From NCBI GenBank assembly GCA_027298165.1, contig JAPUGN010000215.1, positions 1-17,317 on the forward strand: DNA of 17,317 bases, read 5' to 3'. Under the pieces are notes generated by a model. It searched no databases, was not told where the DNA came from, and saw nothing but the letters and a program-made list of their open reading frames with translations. Origin of the DNA: Nitrospinota bacterium (GTDB taxonomy: Bacteria; Nitrospinota; Nitrospinia; Nitrospinales; Nitrospinaceae). Both the position numbers and the translations under genes were made by a program. This document shows, piece by piece, positions 14,255-17,317 of this stretch; the first letter of the stretch is position 1; the number at the start of each line of letters is the position of its first letter.

Positions 14255-14805
14255 CCTTCCAGGACATCTTTTTCCTTGCCCTGAACGATCTTATCCACCT
14301 CCACGATAAACTGATCGGTGGTTTTTTGGATATTGTCGTGTCCCTTGCGCTCCTCGTCCTTGGAAATGGAATGATCCTTTTCCATCGCCTTGACTTTGTC
14401 GTTGAATTCGCGCCGGACGTTGCGGATGGCGATTTTGCAGTCTTCGCCGTATTTCTTGACCACCTTGGTGAGCTGTTGGCGCCGATCCGTAGTCAGCGGG
14501 GGGATGGTCAGCCGGATCACTTTGCCGTCGCTGGAAGGGTTCAGGCCCAAGTCGGAACTTTGGATGGCCTTTTCGACCACTGCGACCATGGAGGCATCCC
14601 AGGGAGCAATGGTGATGGTTTTGCTATCGGGCACGCCCAGCGTGGCGGCCTGCGCCAGCGGCGTTGGGTTCCCGTAATAATCGATTTTGATGTCCTCCAC
14701 CAGAGCCACCGAAGCGCGCCCGGTCCGCACCTTACCCAGCTCGGCGTGCAGGTGCTCGATGGAGACTTTCATTTTGCGTTCCGAATCTTTGAGCAGGTTG
14801 TCCAT
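14251..14805 (-). CDS. frr: Ribosome recycling factor
   Basis: Works with EF-G to split post-termination ribosomes. I start at ATG 14805 (184 residues; E. coli 185), which begins MDNLLKDSERKM as family members do; a TTG five codons earlier is less likely. Conserved stretches are LGKVRTGRASVALVEDI, YYGNPTPLAQAA, SDLGLNPSSDG and IRLTIPPLTTDRRQ, then the helical KIAIRNVRREFNDKVKAMEKD. One base separates the pyrH stop from this ATG, so the two are tightly coupled. The gene order pyrH-frr is standard. Confidence 0.96.
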   Translation of the reverse strand: MDNLLKDSERKMKVSIEHLHAELGKVRTGRASVALVEDIKIDYYGNPTPLAQAATLGVPDSKTITIAPWDASMVAVVEKAIQSSDLGLNPSSDGKVIRLTIPPLTTDRRQQLTKVVKKYGEDCKIAIRNVRREFNDKVKAMEKDHSISKDEERKGHDNIQKTTDQFIVEVDKIVQGKEKDVLEG

Positions 14806-14806
14806 A

Positions 14807-15562
14807 TCAATTCGCCCCAACCGTGGTTCCTATTTTTTCACCCAAGACGGCCCGTTTGATACTGCCCTCCTGCCGAACATTGAAGATCATCATCGGCAGT
14901 TTGTTGTCCATGCACAACGACACTGAGGTTGAGTCCATCACCTTCAGTCCCTTATTCAACACGTCGATGTAGGACAATTCGGAGAACTTGGTCGCTTGGG
15001 AATCTTTCATGGGATCGGCGGAGTACACGCCGTCCACCTTGGTGGCTTTGAAGATCACCTGCGCTTCGATTTCAATGGCGCGCAGGGAAGCCGCAGTATC
15101 AGTGGTGAAATAGGGGTTACCGGTGCCGGCGCCAAAGATCACCACCCGGCCCTTTTCCAGATGCCGGATCGCCCGCCGCCGAACATAGGGCTCGGCCACC
15201 TGACGGATGTCCAGAGCGGTCAGCACGCGCGTCGGGACACCCTGGCTTTCCAGCGCGTTCTGCAGGGCAAGCGCATTGATCACCGTAGCCAGCATGCCCA
15301 TGTAATCAGCGGTCACCCGCTCTATTCCCAGGGCACTGGCGGTGGTGCCGCGCAGGATGTTGCCGCCGCCGATGACGATGGCGATCTCGACTCCCAGGCT
15401 CTTCGCTTCGGCGATTTTCGCGGCAATATCGGTCAGCGCCGACTGCTCGATGCCGAACCCACCGTCTTCGGCTGCTACGATTTCGCCTCCCAGTTTCAGC
15501 AACACCCGTTTGTAAATGGGCTTATCCAAAGGAACCCCCTGTGGTTTACCGGTTGATTTCAT
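14807..15562 (-). CDS. pyrH: UMP kinase
   Basis: Phosphorylates UMP to UDP; bacterial hexamer of the amino-acid-kinase fold. The frame gives 251 residues from ATG 15562, overlapping tsf by 17 bases. A TTG at 15529 is a serious alternative: AGGGGG lies 5 bases before it and it gives a start (DKPIYKRVLLKL) aligned with other PyrH. Visible are VLLKLGGE (usually KLSGE), VIGGGNILRG, MGMLATVINALALQ, GAGTGNPYFTTDTAA and KATKVDGVYSADP. It lies between tsf and frr as expected. Identity is sure; the start is not. Confidence 0.95.
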   Translation of the reverse strand: MKSTGKPQGVPLDKPIYKRVLLKLGGEIVAAEDGGFGIEQSALTDIAAKIAEAKSLGVEIAIVIGGGNILRGTTASALGIERVTADYMGMLATVINALALQNALESQGVPTRVLTALDIRQVAEPYVRRRAIRHLEKGRVVIFGAGTGNPYFTTDTAASLRAIEIEAQVIFKATKVDGVYSADPMKDSQATKFSELSYIDVLNKGLKVMDSTSVSLCMDNKLPMMIFNVRQEGSIKRAVLGEKIGTTVGAN

Positions 15563-16139
15563 AACGCGAAAAGCTACCCACCGTGATATTCTCTCCCAGC
15601 TTGGCGATCTTTTGCTTGATCAATTCCAGGATGGTCATATCGCCGTCTTTGATATAGGCCTGATCCTGGAGGCAGTTCTCTGCAAAAAATTTCGATATCT
15701 TGCCGTCGACAATCTTGTCGATGATGTGGTTCGGCTTGCCGGATTCGCGCGCCTGGTGAGCGAAAATCTCCCGCTCTTTGTCCAGCACATCCTGAGTGAC
15801 ATCTTCCCGGGAGATAAACCGCGGTTTGGCCGCGGCAATGTGCATGGCAATATCCTTTAACAACTCTTTAAACTCGTCGGTGTTGGCGACAAAGTCTGTC
15901 TCGCAATTGAGTTCCAGCAAAACGCCGATTTTGCCCCCGGCATGAATATAGGAACCGATTGCGCCATCGCCGGTGCTCCGGCCGCCTTTTTTATCCGCTT
16001 TGGCTATGCCTTTTTTACGCAGGCAAATGATCGCCTCTTCGATATCGCCCGCTGTTTCTTTCAGCGCGTTTTTACATTCCATGATGCCCGCCCCGGATTG
16101 CTGGCGCAGCGTTTTAACCATATCAGCTGTTACTTCCAT
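15546..16139 (-). CDS. tsf: Elongation factor Ts, short form
   Basis: Guanine-nucleotide exchange factor for EF-Tu. The 197 residues are a compact form like those of Thermus, much shorter than the 283 of E. coli, and lack the second half of the dimerisation region. The N-terminal UBA-like domain (VKTLRQQSGAGIMECKNALK) and the exchange motif TDFVAN (81-86) are intact. The C-terminus ends GENITVGSFSRYEINR, with ENI as in family C-ends. AGGAG precedes the ATG by about 9 bases. It lies 198 bases after rpsB. Confidence 0.96.
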   Translation of the reverse strand: MEVTADMVKTLRQQSGAGIMECKNALKETAGDIEEAIICLRKKGIAKADKKGGRSTGDGAIGSYIHAGGKIGVLLELNCETDFVANTDEFKELLKDIAMHIAAAKPRFISREDVTQDVLDKEREIFAHQARESGKPNHIIDKIVDGKISKFFAENCLQDQAYIKDGDMTILELIKQKIAKLGENITVGSFSRYEINR

Positions 16140-16337
16140 TCTTTAATGTCTCCTATGTCGAAATACTCGATTCGTTCCGTCGGCGGCAGGCCGGTGATCC
16201 GCCATCGCCTCCAATCGCGCCTCCAGCAGGATACCGGGCGCGATGAACCCCGATGACAAGCGTGTCCGTTGCCGTTCAAAACCATTGTGTGTGAAAAAAG
16301 GATATCCCCCGGACCCGGGAAGGGCCTCGCCGTTTCC
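16140..16337 (-). other. 198-base rpsB-tsf gap with possible attenuator
   Basis: No gene. On the - strand, soon after the rpsB stop, a GC-rich stretch with CCCGG/CCGGG complementarity is followed by GGATATCC and a run of six T (complement of about 16298-16322). This could be a partial terminator that lowers tsf relative to rpsB. The stem is short and the fold ambiguous. Confidence 0.35.
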
Positions 16338-17273
16338 TCAGGCCGTAACCGCGTTTTCCTCGGGGCTTTCGCTGGAATCCGCATCCGGCTTCGATTCCGC
16401 TTCAACTTCCGGCGCAGGTGGACTGTCAGCTCCTTTGGCGGCCTTTTTCGATTCCGGCTTTGAAGCCTTTTTTGCAGCGGCGGCGGCTTCCTTGGCGGCG
16501 GCTTCCTTCGCGACAGCTTCCTTGGCGACAGCTTCCTTGGCGGCGGCTTCCTTGGCGGCGGCTTCCTGCTTGTCCCTCTGGGTGGCCTTGTATATTTCCT
16601 GACCCTCGATGCAGATATCCGCGATGCGGCCGGCAAACAGACCGATCGAACGGATGGCGTCATCATTTCCGGGGATCACGAAATCGATCCCGTCCGGATC
16701 ACAATTGGTGTCGGTGATCGCCACCACCTTGATGCCCAGCTTGATCGCTTCGGCTAAAGCGATACGTTCCTTGCGGGTGTCCACGATGAACATGATGTCC
16801 GGCAAATCTGTCATGTGCTTGATGCCCCGTAGAAATTTGTTGAGCTTGGCGATTTCCTTGTGCTTCCGCTGGGCTTCCTTTTTATGAAGCTGTTCGAACT
16901 GGGTTTCCTCCTCCAGCCGCTCCAGGTCCAGAAGGCGCTGAATACTTTTGCGAATGGTGGCAAAGTTCGTGAGCGTACCGCCCAGCCAGCGTTGGTTGAT
17001 GTAAAACATCCCAGCCCGGGTCGCTTCTTCGGCGATCAAATCCTGCGCCTGCTTTTTGGTGGCGACGAAAAGAATTTTTTTGCCCTGTTGCATCTGGGTC
17101 TTCAGATATTTTTCCGCCTCCTTGAAATGGGTCAGCGTTTTCTGGAGGTTGACAATATGGATGCCGTTGCGCGCTCCATATATGTACTTGCTCATTTTGG
17201 GGTTCCAGCGCGAGGTCTGATGACCAAAATGCACCCCAGCCTCCAGCAGTTGATTCATGGTAATTTCGGACAT
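16338..17273 (-). CDS. rpsB: 30S ribosomal protein S2 (uS2) with EAAAK-type tail
   Basis: Small-subunit protein on the 30S back near the mRNA exit, needed for S1 binding. The first ~230 of 311 residues are standard S2: LLEAGVHFGHQTSRWNPKM, YIYGARNGIHIVNLQKT, FVATKKQAQDLI, INQRWLGGTLTNF, DLPDIMFIVDTRKE and the DTNCDPDGIDFVIPGNDDAIRSI segment. The extra ~80 residues begin with five pentads (EAAAK, EAAAK, EAVAK, EAVAK, EAAAK; residues 237-261), continue AAAKKASKPESKKAAKG and end with an acidic Pro/Glu/Ser-rich tail. AAGGAG lies 5 bases before the ATG. E. coli S2 is 241 residues, so the tail is an addition. It heads the rpsB-tsf-pyrH-frr operon. Confidence 0.97.
   Translation of the reverse strand: MSEITMNQLLEAGVHFGHQTSRWNPKMSKYIYGARNGIHIVNLQKTLTHFKEAEKYLKTQMQQGKKILFVATKKQAQDLIAEEATRAGMFYINQRWLGGTLTNFATIRKSIQRLLDLERLEEETQFEQLHKKEAQRKHKEIAKLNKFLRGIKHMTDLPDIMFIVDTRKERIALAEAIKLGIKVVAITDTNCDPDGIDFVIPGNDDAIRSIGLFAGRIADICIEGQEIYKATQRDKQEAAAKEAAAKEAVAKEAVAKEAAAKEAAAAAKKASKPESKKAAKGADSPPAPEVEAESKPDADSSESPEENAVTA
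16486..16566. repeat. 15-base tandem repeat inside rpsB
   Basis: Five copies of a 15-base unit start at 16486, 16501, 16516, 16531 and 16546, with a 6-base sixth start at 16561. Three copies are identical (GCTTCCTTGGCGGCG); two carry GACA in place of GGCG, one of them with a further TTCGC change. The period equals five codons, so copy-number change keeps the S2 frame and alters only the helical tail. Confidence 0.9.
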
Positions 17274-17317
17274 GCGTTCTCCTTCAATGAGTTGGGTTGG
17301 GTCCTCCGCCCCCTTCG

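Noticed and set aside
16486..16566. CRISPR-like array
   Set aside because: The repeats are direct tandem 15-base units without spacers and lie inside the rpsB reading frame.
16130..16666. 178-codon - strand frame across the rpsB tail and the rpsB-tsf gap, Lys/Pro/Arg-rich
   Set aside because: The repetitive composition comes from reading the EAAAK repeat in another frame.

Overview
The window looks like a chromosomal segment from a moderately GC-rich, Gram-negative-type bacterium that uses type II fatty acid synthesis and the MEP isoprenoid pathway. The short EF-Ts, the PheS sequence type and the gene orders do not fit a close relative of E. coli. Nitrospinota or a deltaproteobacterial-type lineage is my best guess, but it is an inference and the sequence does not prove it.

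Region 1 (1-2974, + strand) is the conserved translation locus thrS-infC-rpmI-rplT followed by pheS. thrS is cut by the window edge. infC appears to start at an ATT codon. A hairpin and U-tract terminator lies between rplT and pheS. pheT, normally the next gene, is absent.

Region 2 (2975-3540) has no intact gene. It holds the last 56 codons of a methyl-accepting chemotaxis receptor on the - strand, with a strong terminator behind it, and then an AT-rich stretch. It reads as a rearrangement scar.

Region 3 (3541-10128, - strand) is the most interesting part. In transcription order it encodes a FabF-type ketosynthase, an acyl carrier protein, two different CrtI/phytoene-desaturase-type FAD enzymes, a FabG ketoreductase, a FabZ dehydratase and a FabI enoyl reductase. 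Four junctions were examined as possible coupled starts; CrtI-2/CrtI-1, FabG/FabZ and FabZ/FabI overlap by 1-3 bases. The set covers a whole elongation cycle on a dedicated carrier plus two redox enzymes of a family better known from carotenoid chemistry. The likely product is an unusual acyl chain, conceptually like the gene sets proposed for ladderane lipids, but it cannot be named from sequence.

Region 4 (10129-10704) is a 370-base divergent intergenic stretch and one small + strand gene for an unrecognised 63-residue protein. Its terminator hairpin contains both its own stop codon and that of the convergent ispF.

Region 5 (10702-17273, - strand) is a housekeeping block transcribed as rpsB-tsf-pyrH-frr-uppS-cdsA-dxr-ispF. 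It couples ribosomal protein S2, elongation and recycling factors and UMP kinase to undecaprenyl diphosphate, CDP-diacylglycerol and MEP-pathway synthesis. rpsB carries an unusual C-terminal tail built from EAAAK-type pentads.
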